From Diadema setosum (Eukaryota; Echinodermata; Echinoidea; Diadematoida; Diadematidae): a stretch of 64,000 nt of DNA. This document shows positions 26,801-40,900 of this stretch, one piece after another. The stretch spans positions 6,406,048 through 6,470,047 of the forward strand of contig NC_092704.1 of the NCBI RefSeq assembly GCF_964275005.1, written 5' to 3'. The notes under the pieces were generated by a model, which ran no database searches, was not told the origin of the DNA, and saw only the letters and a program-made list of their open reading frames with translations. Positions within the stretch are counted from its first letter, which is position 1. Each line of letters starts with the position of its first letter. The translations under genes were made by a program, and so were the position numbers.

Positions 26801-29800
26801 TTCCAAAGTTAAACTCGCGCATCCAATTCTCACCGATCCACTCTGTCCTGTGCATCATTTGTATATACTGTCCCCACTTTACCTTTACTGTGGTTCCGAA
26901 CAGAGTGCCCACTAGGCTGGAGACCATTTCCCGTCCCATGATGATGGCTTGCCTCGCCTCACTGCTATCCTGGTTGCCATCATTTCCACCAGCTGGCAAA
27001 TTAGACACCTGCCAATATATCATGATTAAGAATGGTAAAATTTTCTGACTGCTGTAGGCCTATACAAATCTATGTGCTGTAAAGATATAAAATGTGGTTA
27101 TATGGACATAAACTGAGTTATTCTTTTGCCACTTTATTAAGATGAAGGTAGCTACTGTGGCTGGGCAAGATAAAACTAGGCAGTGTTTTGAGACCTGAGT
27201 GGAAACTGATGTCTTGTCATCTATTTTTTTTTCAGAGGAAAAATACAGTGTATATAACTGAAATTATGCATTGTCAATAATATGGACATATTAAGCATAT
27301 TAAGCATATTATGCTTTTAATTAGTCCAATAAAAGGCAGAGACTCAAATATGTGACTTTCTTTGTCGACATGACTTCATCAAGTTACCATATGGGTCAAT
27401 CCACGTCAAATCATCCAATTTTCAGAAAAGTTGTCACCCGACCCCCTCCGATTTTCTTTAAAATCGCACCAAATGTTCCCCAAAGTGTCTGACGGAAAAT
27501 CCCAAAATATTTTGCCCCAAGGTCAATTGGTTGCTAAGATACAGCCTCACATAGCAACCGGTGCGCATTCCAAAATATTAGTTAAAAGAAAATTAGGCAT
27601 TTTTGATTGACTGTTTTAGCATGGATATTAATGCAAAAATGTTCATTATCTGGAAATTGAGAGAACTTTATAGTCTTTGCAAGAAAAACTTACTGTGACG
27701 CGAAATTGACTTTTCGTTAACGTGTACGAGGTCACCGAAAAAGGTGTTAAATGTTAATTTTGAAAATTTTAATGCATATTTAGAGGCTAATATCTTCCAC
27801 ATTTCATCACCTTAAGTTCTAAAATATTATGCTGTTGAAGGCTTTGACTTGCTCAGTAATTTTGAAAAAAATCAGCACATTCATGCGCACCGTTTTTACG
27901 GAGAGCGCCCTCAAAGTTGACAAAAATGAAAAATGTGCCAAATTCAAGGTCACGGATCACCCTTCGTCCCACCTAGGAATGGCATCAATTTTTGTGTGTT
28001 GATAGACATTTACCTATATTATCTTGGGTTACCAAAGAAATTTTGCTACCGAAATGTTCAATGGCAAATTTACCCCACCGAAAATGGTCGTAAACGGCCA
28101 AATTTCCATGTAATATCACATATTGGGTTTAGAGGACATTTCAAATGTCCACACTTTCAAGATGAAAAGCACTAGCCCTGTGATATTTGCAGTAGGCATA
28201 GTCTGTTATACATATTTCAGTAATATATACCACAAAACACTTTTATTACTTAATAATGACCTTGAAATTTAATCCAAAATTTGATAAAAACAATAAATTG
28301 CTCCATTTTCCTCATTGCACTGCATATAAATACGTGTTTTGAAAGACATTTCACAGAGCAATATTTCAAGAATTATGAAAGCTGAAAGCCTACCTTATTA
28401 AGGTTCTAAAGTATTTGTGCTCTTCTTTCAGATTTAGTGTCAATTTGATCATGAATGTTTTACCCTTGACCTTGAAGCCCTTCTAAAAATAGCTGTAAAT
28501 TTGTTAACCACAAATTACACACACGACAGGTGTATTATGGCATGATATATTTTCACAAACACAAAAGATTTTTATGGTGTAACTGTATATACTGGAATTA
28601 ATCTACACTCATGCTTGCAAGATATGTTACAATTAATAACTTTGTTCTGACAATGACCCTCAATTTATGACCTTCAAAATCATGAGAAATGCCTATTCCT
28701 CTCCATAAAGACCTGTATTATGCACTGAATAATAGTTGATAATATGGACGTTGCGCCCAACATAATATAGATTCTTATTCTAGCCTGTGAAACGCACATT
28801 AAAAGGACTGAGAGTCTTCTTTTTCGGGGGATTTGTTCGGTACCTTATGAAAACTTCCAAAATCATTTCAATTCTTATGTATTTTCTTGTTTTTGGAATT
28901 TCTTATGTATTTCTTTGTTTTTCATTTTATAAAGCATAACTGTGTTTTCTTTTATTGGAAATTGTCACGGGCCACTTTTCTACCATAACCAGAATAAAAT
29001 TAGTCAATCAAAGTGATAGATAGTAAAAATGGTCAAGTTTCTATGAGTTTCTAAACAAAGCACTGTTTTCCATAGGAAATGCACACAAAATCACAAAATA
29101 TTACTGTCCCCTTTTTTGATTGAAATTGAGGGTCATTGTCAGAACAAAGTTATTAATTGTAACATATCTTGCAAGTATGAGTGTAGATTAATTCCAGTAT
29201 ATACATTTACACCATAAAAAGCTTTTGTGTTTGTGAAAGAATCACAAGTATATCATGCCATAATACACCTGTCGTGACACTAGTGTGTGTAATTTGTAGT
29301 TAACAAATTTACAGCTATTTTTAGAAGGGCTTCAAGGTCAAGGGTAAAACATGATCAAATTGACACTAAATCTGAAAGAAGAGCACAAATACTTTAGAAC
29401 CTTAATAAGGTAGGCTTTCAGCTTTCATAATTCTTGAAATATTGCTCTGTGAAATGTCTTTCAAAACACGTATTTATATGCAGTGCAATGAGGAAAATGG
29501 AGCAATTTATTGTTTTTATCAAATTTTGGATTAAATTTCAAGGTCATTATTAAGTAATAAAAGTGTTTTGTGGTATATATTACTGAAATATGTATAACAG
29601 ACTATGCCTACTGCAAATATCACAGGGCTAGTGCTTTTCATCTTGAAAGTGTGGACATTTGAAATGTCCTCTAAACCCAATATGTGATATTACATGGAAA
29701 TTTGGCCGTTTACAACCATTTTCGGTGGGGTAAATTTGCCATTGAACATTTCGGTAGCAAAATTTCTTTGGTAACCCAAGATAATATAGGTAAATGTCTA

Positions 29801-32800
29801 ATCAATACACAAAAATTGATGCCATTCCTAGGTGGGACGAAGGGTGATCCGTGACCTTGAATTTGGCACATTTTTCATTTTTGTCAACTTTGAGGGCGCT
29901 CTCCGTAAAAACGGTGCGCATGAATGCGCTGATTTTTTTCAAAATTACTGAGCAAGTCAAAGCCTTCAACAGCATAATATTTTAGAACTTAAGGTGATGA
30001 AATGTGGAAGATATTAGCCTCTAAATATGCATTAAAATTTTCAAAATTAACATTTAACACCATTTTCGGTGACCTCGTGCACGTTAACGAAAAGTCAATT
30101 TCGCATCACAGTAAGTTTTTCTTGCAAAGACTATAAAGTTCTCTCAATTTCCAGATAATGAACATTTTTGCATTAATATCCATGCTAAAACAGTCAATCA
30201 AAAATGCCTAATTTTCTTTTAACTAATATTTTGGAATGCGCACCGGTTGCTATGTGAGGCTGTATCTTAGCAACCAATTGACCTTGGGGCAAAATATTTT
30301 GGGATTTTCCGTCAGACACTTGGGGAACATTTGGTGCGATTTTAAAGAAAATCGGAGGGGGTCGGGTGACAAGCACTGGATGATTTGACATAGATTGACC
30401 CATATCAATGAATTATCATGATAACTACGACGAAGAATACTCACAATAATCATATCGAGGGTGTTCCCCATACTAAGTGAATAAACTCGATCCCCGGACC
30501 CTAGCATATTATAGTGGGTTTTTTTTCCGACATTAGAAAGCTTTAGATTTGCGACGCAGACGGTTGCGTTGACCGTTAACATCTATCCTTGTGTCGTGTT
30601 GCAAAGTAGATTTAGATAGAGATAGAGAACTAGGCCGCTAGTTGAGCGCGCCCTGTGCAAAATTTGCTTCTGTGCAAGCTTAAATCTGAAAAACCTCCGG
30701 TCCTGGGTAAAACGAGAACGGGTTGTTAAGGTGTTCTCGGCCAAAATAACTTCCATTCCCAACTCTGGGCACGATTGAGCAGCCAGCCAATCGGCGATCA
30801 TGTCAGTACGGCTCCACACAGAAAAGCGAAACTGCCTAGAAATGGGGACAGGAGTCCGAGTGCGAGGAATGTCTCAGCTGATCGCTTCCGCGTCCTCTAG
30901 GTCTTCCCGTCGTGTAGCGAAAGTTCCCCGATTTTACGAAGACGCAGCCGCATACGAAGCAAAATGACGCCCCCCATTATCATGTTATTCGTCATTGTGA
31001 CACCAAGTAGCTATCTTCGTCGTGAATTTGGGCGGAAGTTCTAATGGCCCAGAACCGCCATGAAAACTCAGCCGACGAGAGATCGATTTTGTCGAGCGAT
31101 CTTGCGCTTGTGCAGAATATTTTTTTTTCCACTCTTACGTTCGCGTCGCAAATCTATAAAGCTCCCTATACTACTCAATCCCCGGGAAACCTTCGAAAAT
31201 GCAACAGGTCTCTTCCACACACCTATTTTTGCTGTGGCGTCTGTTTTAATTCGAGTTTGTATTCAAGTTTCTCATTGAATGAATCTCGGACAGTACTACA
31301 CGCAGTGTGATTTTCTATCTACTCTTCGACCTCTGTTCTCTTTCAAGCTATGAATGTAGCAGATACTGCGTGCTGTCGACACGGCAGCCGCCATTTCGTG
31401 TCATTTAAAATTGGCGCCAAATCGTGCATGTCTTGATTTAGTCTCGCATTTTATTGGGCATGAGGTGTGAAGTGCCATGCAAATCGTGCTTCAACATTAA
31501 ACATAAGAGTTCGGAATTAGCGCAACAACAGTAAAGTTGTACTGTACAACCAACCTCGTCAAATTACAGGATACTCATACTCACATACTTACGCATACAC
31601 ACACTCACACGCAAACAGGAATAGTTTGCTAGCTACCTGAACAACATCCCCTTGGTTGAATTCCTCCTCCTGAATTTGGTGTCTGCAAACTAGCTGACAT
31701 GTCCCGTCGAATGGAGAGTTGTTCCCTTGGTAGAGGACGCACACTGGTTGGAATCCAGTTGAGGACATTGTCAGATGTATCTTGACGCTTCGTAGTCTAT
31801 ATTGGTTTCGTTAGATTTACTAAGTTCCGGGAACTGTAGATCTAGCAAAGAAAACAGATGGAACAGGGAGGTGTTACAGAGATGGAGTGGCAACTCTTCG
31901 TAATTCATGCAAACACATGTTTGGGTTCAAGGCGTTACAATGGGATGTCTAGCATTCCATTACGCTTTAAGTCATGCTCGGCACCGCTCTAGTTGCAAGA
32001 CGAAGTTCGGAGACGAAGAACGCATTTCACCTTTCGTTGAATTACAAGCTTTATTTCACCGCAAAATTTTAAATGAAATACTCGAATTGATTTAGAATAG
32101 TTTAGGAAAGAATTCAATATTATTAACATGTATTTCTAGTTTCTTCGTAATTCGCAAACGAAAGGAAATGCCGGAAAATTAGGCCCTCTTAAAAACCTAT
32201 TTTTTTTTTTCTATAATGCGCACATTTCCACATGTTAATTTTCTACCTGTTAATAAGGGAATATTTTGATCTTTCAAATAAAGTACTCCGTTAAAGCGTG
32301 TTCCAGCGTGTTTTTAAACTATTTACTGTTAAAATTGTGAGTTTTACACTGCATTTTGATTCGCTGCTCCAATTCAAGGTACACAAATTCATTGTTGCCA
32401 TCACATTGAAAGAGAGAGCGAATTGCAGTAGGAGCAAATATTTCTAGATGTGAGAGCGCTAGTCCCGATTGTTGATGCTCTCTTTTGTCAAAGCACATGG
32501 GGAACACTTGTAGTTGAACGCATAACTTCTCGGCGGTGCCGCGCATGACTTCAAAGGAGAGCTTTAGTTGCCTCTCCTTCTCTAGCACCTCCCTGGATGG
32601 AACAGTAACGATGATACTTATTCTAATATGTCGCCATTTTTGAGCGCATAACAGTGCAAGACTAGTGATCAAGATGATGTTTTCACAGATAATATTAAAA
32701 ACGTTGCTTTAATTAGGAACTGCCTGTCTAAAATTATGGTAGTTGCTTTTATTCGCAACATTGACAAATTGCAGATACTTGGCCTTGATTTTAATGTCGG

Positions 32801-35800
32801 AACAATAATCAGATGAGCTGTGTCGAGCGTATAAATATTATATGCCAAGGATGTATTTACATGTATACCTGTACACTTAAGTAATGGATAAATGTCTGTC
32901 CAAAAGTGTTCACTGCGCTTATAAAACAATCAAATGTCATTAGATAAATAGAGTGAATGTAACGAGACACCTCATGGCCAAGGAGAAAAGAAACAAAAAC
33001 ATCAAATGACATGACCATTTCATGAATAACAACACTTTTACAATTCCGATGCTGTATAATATCGTTTTGGTCTATTTTTACGCTCTGCACGATACACGAT
33101 GCCTCATCTTTATACCTCGACAAAGTTACGGAAACGAGTAGGGCCTACTCTAATATCTGTGGTGACATGTATTTGGGTTAGTCCATCGGGTTGGGTCAAC
33201 AAACTGCATGATGTCCATGTTCTGGAAGTATCAGTTTTTTTCATTTCACCAATGAAGATCGATATGAACTTTGCCCTCTGCTATGGTGACGTATATTTAA
33301 ATCAGAAATCTTCCATGGACTAATAATTGCTGCGCCGCAAATTAAATTTCCTACCTCCGGCGTTACATGGGCATCACATTATATATTTCATTGGCAATAA
33401 ATTCTCTGGTCTCACATTGCAATACCCATGATGCCTGAGCAGTAAAACTTGGTAGGATACCGCTTTCTTTCTGAAGTCATTACTAGCAGACATTTGCTTG
33501 GTTTAAATGGGGTCTTGATTTTTGATTATATTATGTCACAAAAGATGATTCAACCTCGTTTACACCGAAACACCGGAATCGATGAAACCCTGGTTTTCGG
33601 TGTACCGATTACGCAGCCAGAAAACCAGAATCGTTCCGATTTTTGTTTTGTTTTTTGTTTTTTTTTCCGGGAAATAACATGCTCCAGGAAAACCGAAATA
33701 TATTCGGGTTTGTCAGTAAGTTCACTTCGCATGCGGAACATGCCGCTGTCTGTCTTTGATGGGAGGCCACTATGAGTCTTATACCCTTTTCATGATTTAA
33801 AAAAAAATCACCCAATATCTCCCGGAAACTCTTAAGGCCTCACGGCTAAACTCCCGAGTAAAATGCTGGGTGACTTTTTTGAAATCCTTTCGAACCGTCC
33901 CTGGTAAAAACTTCCAGCATGCAGTGTCTCCGCGCGCGAGTTCCCGAGTGACGCTATAGTGTGAAAGGCATCGCAGGTATTAACTCCAGAGTGAAAAGCG
34001 ACGGTCAAGCTCATACCAGCTACATGGTTGCTGGTCGTTTCACGCAGGCGCCATCTACACTTGTACAACATAAGAGCTAGCGAAAGAGATAAATTCAACC
34101 GGGAGCTCATTCGCTAGCCAAGAGTGCAAGAAATCGAAATTTCGCTGATGTGCCCTGTTTGATTTCCCGGGCACGATTCCAAGCCGGGAGTGAGCATTTA
34201 CATTGGCAAAAACCTGAATAAAAGTGCCGAGTTTCAAAAAGAAAAAAAAATATATATTCTTATGAGGGTTCTTCAAATTCGTTTGTCGCTCGCACACCGC
34301 TAGAGGCGCAATAAACAGAAAAAGAACAAGAAGCAGAAGAACTTCATGAAAAATCAGAATGTGAAAACAAAACAAAACCAAAAACTATATATTTTCTTTT
34401 TTCATGGTGGTACAAGGTAGGGCTTATAGTGTAATGCCGCTGAGGTCATAATAGGTCTAATTTTGTCTGTTGTACAGATAGTTATCTTATTCAAACTTTC
34501 CTACCTATACAGTCACACACACACACCTACACAGACACACTTGTAAGGAAATACGGCCCTACTCCTTGTTTTGATGTACAGTACCATGGTTTTTATTCTG
34601 TATCATTTTGTGGAAAAAAAAAAAACCGCTGCTGTAAACTGCTTATCTATTGGTGGCGAGCCAATGGAATCAAAAGGGGCCTGAGCTTTCGATCCTGGCA
34701 GAATCTTCGTCAGAGGCAAGATGACAGACAGGCAGGGAAAGCAGTTAAACTTACATAAAGGACTACACACAACAAGAACAGTCAAAGGAGGGCTAGGGAC
34801 ACAGAACAAAGAAAACAAAAGGGAAGGGTTGGAAGTCATGGGCAAGGAGCCCAACAGGTAAAGGGAGGGGGGATTAAAGGAGGACGGTGGACCGACAAAG
34901 GCAGAGGAGGGTCAGTGATGATCCCGAGTCTGACCATGGGAGCAATCTGTGAAGGATAAGGATGAATAGGGAGGCAGCATCAAGATCATAAGACCATTAG
35001 AGGGATAAAGAAAAGAGAAGAATGAAACTATTTTACTTTCTTTCCCTGCCTGTTTGTCACATGCCTCTGACGAAGATTCTGATATAACACCGAGAGCTCT
35101 GGCCCCTTGTATAGTTGCCTCCATCTGAGCTATGTGTATTTTCAATCTCTCTCTAACTCCTTAGTCCGCAGGCTAAACAAGCGAAGAATTCCAAACCTCG
35201 CACAAATCATACATTAAATCAGTTACATCCACACGATTATTCAAAGTTATTAGTTCTGTAAAATATACAGGGGAATAGTGGTGGTAGTGGATATACTGCA
35301 GTGTAGTCGTAGGCCGTGTCTGCCTCCCTGCGGGTAAACAAACACGTGCTTCGAGTGGGGAATCCCGAATTCTACCAATAAAGTGATCGGGTCGCATTCA
35401 GGGGGAAAAATACCATAATAAATTCCGCTAAATATCCTATAATGTATGATAAAACATCGCTCATAAGTGGAACAACTGTTGGAGTTTTGAATAATGACCC
35501 GCATACTTTTTTGTGTGTGTATGTGTGTTTTTCAATACACATTATAGGGGCCTATACACATACTAGGATGCACACAGCTTTACCAAAAAATAGAGACCTA
35601 CCGGGTCGACCCATATCAAAATGCATGCTCTCTTTTTCTCTCTTGTTCATGAGTTGTGCCATAACCGCGGCTGAATAAAAGCTCGGAAACTGCACTAAAG
35701 CACGCCATGCATAGGCCTACCTGCTCATGCACATCATATCAACGCGGTACGAACGGAATCATAGGCTGAAGTCAAAATCATGCAGTGTCTCTCACCTTTA

Positions 35801-37624
35801 TCCGCGCTTGGTATACCACATCTTACCCGGGCGGCTCAGTGTTAATGTTCAAAATATGAACATGCAACATACATATTATAATTATAAATAGTTTTGTGAA
35901 TTGTGCCGAGTCGATCCACGAATATATCCCGCAAATAAGTTCGTAAAACGCAGTGTTCAGGTACAGACGGTAATTCCGGTAGAGCATTATATGCCTCGAT
36001 CAGGCAATGTACAAATACGGTACGCTCACAATCTATCTATGCATGTCGGTCGTTTATACCCGCAGTTTACTGTATTGTAGTGCGGGCGGTCACAACGTCG
36101 CTGTATCTACCGTGTGTGCACAGTAGAAACGGGTAACCGCAGGTCATCGCTCCGCAGCGGACGGGCAGGAAGTGAATGTACACCGTACATGTATTAATAT
36201 ACATGTAATACGCTTTTACAAGTACAGCTGCATCGCCGGAGTCGAGTGTGCTATATATAACGAGTCATGGGATCGAACAATACTGCGGCGGTTTCGTTGC
36301 CATGAAAAAAAACAAAGCACAAATGGGTGGTTAGAACGCATCATGGTATTTATGAACCGGAAATATCAGCCTACGAGATTATTCCCACGTTTTCCCCGAA
36401 TAACGATGCCACGTTTATCAAATATTTATAGATGAACCTGCGCTTATACATTATGCTTCTGAAATTTAGTCAAAATCATTATACCAGTCCACGGTGTAGC
36501 CTGTAGGCTTTATTGCAGGGGCGGATCCAGGAATTCCATAAAGGGTAGGCCTACATGCGACTTTACAAAATTAAAGGGGGTGCACGCGCCCCCATTTTCT
36601 TTTTATTTCTTTTGTTTAAAAAAAAATGAAATAAAGAGGGTTGCGCGCCCGGTGCGCCCCTCTGGATCCGCCATGGTATAGGCCTATATCTCAGATTTTC
36701 AGAGCCGAAGTGGACCAGGATATGGTTTAACCATGCAGATTGGAGGTTTATAAGATCGAAGATGATGAAGAGGAAAGAGAAGATGAAGAGAAGAACGGTG
36801 CCAATGTCATATAATTTCGACTTGAAATTTTAAGTATATGCAAAAGTAGGTAATGGAGCTCCATATTATGTCCTTGCTGTATTTTGATCGGCCCGACGAT
36901 GAAACGTGCCGATCGGACGCGGAAGACTGGCAGTGCGGTGCACTTAACAAGGCAGATTTAAAAACAAAATAACACAAAGAAACAGAAAGAAAGTATTATG
37001 ATATTATTATTTAGTATGATTCTATTCAATCACAATTTGCAGGCTTAAATTTCCCCGGCATAAATTTGCAGAACGTGCATATTTTAAGTCAAATTGTCGG
37101 TATCTTCTGTACTCTAGAAAAATGATCTCGCGCGATCTCAAGTATTATTTCACGATCTCACACTGATCGCTGTCCAAAATTACACGTGTAGAAAAGCGGC
37201 GGTGAGAAGTGCCGTACAGCGAAATACAACTAGATTACTGGTCAGTACGTATATTCATAACCTGACCCGCGGGCTTGTACTTTTCGTGTGTACTGTCAGA
37301 AAGAATACACATATTAATTGTACGAAATTTCAATCCAATTATTATGAATTGAGTTTCAGATTTGATCAATAATGATGCTCAAGTCCAAAGACTAATTAGA
37401 GTGTATGGATGCCTAAATGATCGTGAAAATAGTGCGTCTGAAAACAGTGCATTTGTTTTTATTTACATCGAAAGACTAATTACAGTGTATAAATGCCTGC
37501 GTTTGAAAACAGTGCATTTCTTTTTAATGATGCAGAATAAAATGTTCTTTAAAAAAGTCTGAAGTCACCATTTTCTGATTAAAGAAAAAATAGACGAAAG
37601 CTCATTTGTCCCCTCCCCTTGTCG

Positions 37625-37657
<33 letters not shown>

Positions 37658-37925
37658 CATTAGAGGCTTTACAATTATTTCAGGGACCGCAGGACCGGAA
37701 ATTGGATGCGGTAGTCCCACCTCCCCCACCACCCCCCCCCGTCTCACGTGTGAACACATACACACACACACATACACACACACACACACATATATATTAA
37801 TGTATAAACAAAACAAACAAAACAAATTGAAAAAGCAAATAGAAACAGTACCATCCTGACGTTACTTTCCGAGGCTTCCACCCGAAGATTTTTCCTGTCA
37901 AGGGGATTTCCCTGACACACACACG

Positions 37926-37960
<35 letters not shown>

Positions 37961-40900
37961 ACAATTGGATTTAAAAAAAATAATAACAAAAAACATTCCA
38001 TGGCCAATTCAATGTTTGCTGTCATTCCCTGTTACATGTATACATGTCTATATACATGTATGTGTTTATCTTGTTAGGAATTCAATTAATGTGGCTTTTG
38101 AAAGAAGACACACGATGTATTAATGTGTACTGCAGTCTACAACATATTTCAGATTTCCTCAGCAGATGGGGAAAAAAAGAAACAACCAAGAAAAGAATGC
38201 TTACTAATTTTGCTGATTTTTTAGGTATTTTAATTGCATATTATTTGTACAATCAAAAGTAAATAAATATCAATAAGGGCAATATTAACCTAGATGTTAT
38301 ATTAGAATTTAGACTCCTTTGTGAGGTTTTCAAGCTTCCACTTGACAAGTTACGCATCTATAACATTAGGTCTGGCAGTTTACCATGAAGAGAGCTTGTG
38401 TTCTTACATTGCTTACTCCGTGACAAAAACTATGCTTGCATAACACATTTGAAAACTATAACTAAACATACTAAATAGCATCATAAGAGTGAGCTTTACA
38501 AACTGCTGGTAGTGATCACCAAGGGAGACACATAATTTGGGATGGAAAGGAAATAGACTCATAGATGTACATGTATACACAAACAGGTTGCGTGTGGTGG
38601 CTACAGACCGGTGCTACACACTCAATGAAACTGTGTATTATCACAATGTCCTGCAAATTGTTAAACAATGGAGCATAACACTGGGACCAGAAAAGTTGAG
38701 AAAGTTGCACCAGTGTGTAACATCATTCCCATGCTCCAAACAATCTGGCCTCATTTGCTCTGCTTTTAACAAAACCAGTTTATGTGTGGTGATAGGTGGT
38801 ACCACAGGGGTTAGTTAAACAGCTGAAAAGTTAATGGACTTGAGTATCGAAGAGGTCTGTTGTGGGGCACCGCATGTGCACCTGGCTAATTGCTATTCCA
38901 TCTGTTAGCATCCAAATATACAATTTCACAGTATTAAAATGAATATGTACAGCTGCAAGTCAATAGCACTAGATTTCCCATGATTCCTAAATACACTGTA
39001 CCAACAATACTTATCTATATACAGTACAATGTATCAATGTTTTCTTATTCCCACATTTTTTAAAGGCAGTCCTGTTCAAAGAGGATAATGGTGTACTCTC
39101 ACCCCTTATGAATATAGAATACACATGTACACTACTGCCATAGAAACAATATACATGTACTTTTCCCAAAGGGCTAACGCTGCTCTATTTTTCTTTCCCT
39201 TGCTTTGATACATGCAAGCTGTTTTTAACAGGCTGGGGAAATTCCTACCACAGATAATTATTTGCCATTCATCAAATCTCCAAATAGCAGAAGACAAAAT
39301 AAAAACATAAAAATATCAGGGAAACGTATGATGGAAAAAAATGTATTCAAACAAACATTTGAAACAATATCTGCATTCTTTTCTGAAGCTAGGGGCATAA
39401 ACATTAAAGGCCAACAGACTGCTAATTGGCTCACAGTATTGAGTCATTCATCCAGCATGGTACGAACCCACACTGGTCTCCGAAACATATAGGATCATAA
39501 GATTAAAAAAAACAAACAAACAAACACACACACAATTTCCCCATGCTTTCAGCATTGTTTGATCCAAGTTTTCTGTTGTTCCATGATGTCATGACGTCAG
39601 CCCAGTTTAGTGTGGCTCTTCAGGGATACAAGTGTACATAACGATGGAAATGTCAGGAAGGTTTAAGAAACTACCAATGCATTACGAAGTGTACATGTAT
39701 TATGAACACATGGTTGTTTCTTGCTACATTGCAAGCTTCACAGTATAGCAAACTTCATACTGTGTACTGCACACATAGATTTCCATATCACAGTGAGGCA
39801 ACAGCCAAGTATACACCATAAATGTACCCTGAATGGTTTTATGCATCATTCTGATTACATTGATTGTAACTGTGAGCTTGTTGAATGTCACACACTTTAA
39901 CAGGTTGCACATGCAAGCATGACACGTACAGAATGACAAATCACCTCTTCAGAAGAGTAACAAGCTGCCACCATAGCCCAGGAAAACAATTCAAAACAGT
40001 AGTTCAGTCATTCACTGCTTGCATCTTATCAGACATTGATTGTTCCAGAGGACAAAACACTATTCGACTGAAATTTCAAAGTCACATGCAGTGCATACCC
40101 ACAGAAATAAAACAAATCACAGTAACACAAAATGTCTGTTTTCCCTAAAGAAATTCACACTATGCTAGTTTGTCTTTAGTTCGAAAACATTGTACAATTT
40201 CCCGCTTTACACTTTTGCAAGTTCCCACACAGCACAATACAAGTTGTCTCATGATTCCTCAGATTTCCTGTACACAAAATCTTCATTCCTCACACTAGCA
40301 TGTACTTATGACGACTGGACCATGACTACAATTGTATTGAGCCTGAAAATTCCTACATGCCAGGTAATCAACTTAACGCTGCTATCAGCTGTCTTGCTCA
40401 TATCGATTTATATCACCTTACTGCAAATAGCGTTAGTCTGAAAGAGGATTATGTGTACAATCATCGTAATTGTTGACAGCAATTATCTGACATGACATGC
40501 TAGATGCGCAACCCTGGTTGCAGTCAGCTGCAATCTGATGTCCGAAATCCCCATAATAATCAACCTCTCACAGTGTATGTTGAAAAGTTTTGTTTTCCTC
40601 ATAATCTTGGCAGGCATTCACTCTTTACTTCTCCTTCTTCAGTTCCTCCTCCTCCTTCTTCTTGTAGTACTCGTTGAACTGGGAGTCGGTGCCAAAGATC
40701 TTGTCCCACCAGGTGAAAGTGGAGGAGTAGTTCCCTGTGAAGTTCATGTGGTGGAAGTCATGGAACTTGGCACCTAGTGTTAAAAAGAAACAGACAAGAG
40801 TTTAATACCCAATGTGATTCAGATCCAGACCTACCATGTCTCATGCATTATGTGGGAAGCGCAAGCCTCAGGTGTCTTTCTCACACTAGTTGTGTCTAAC

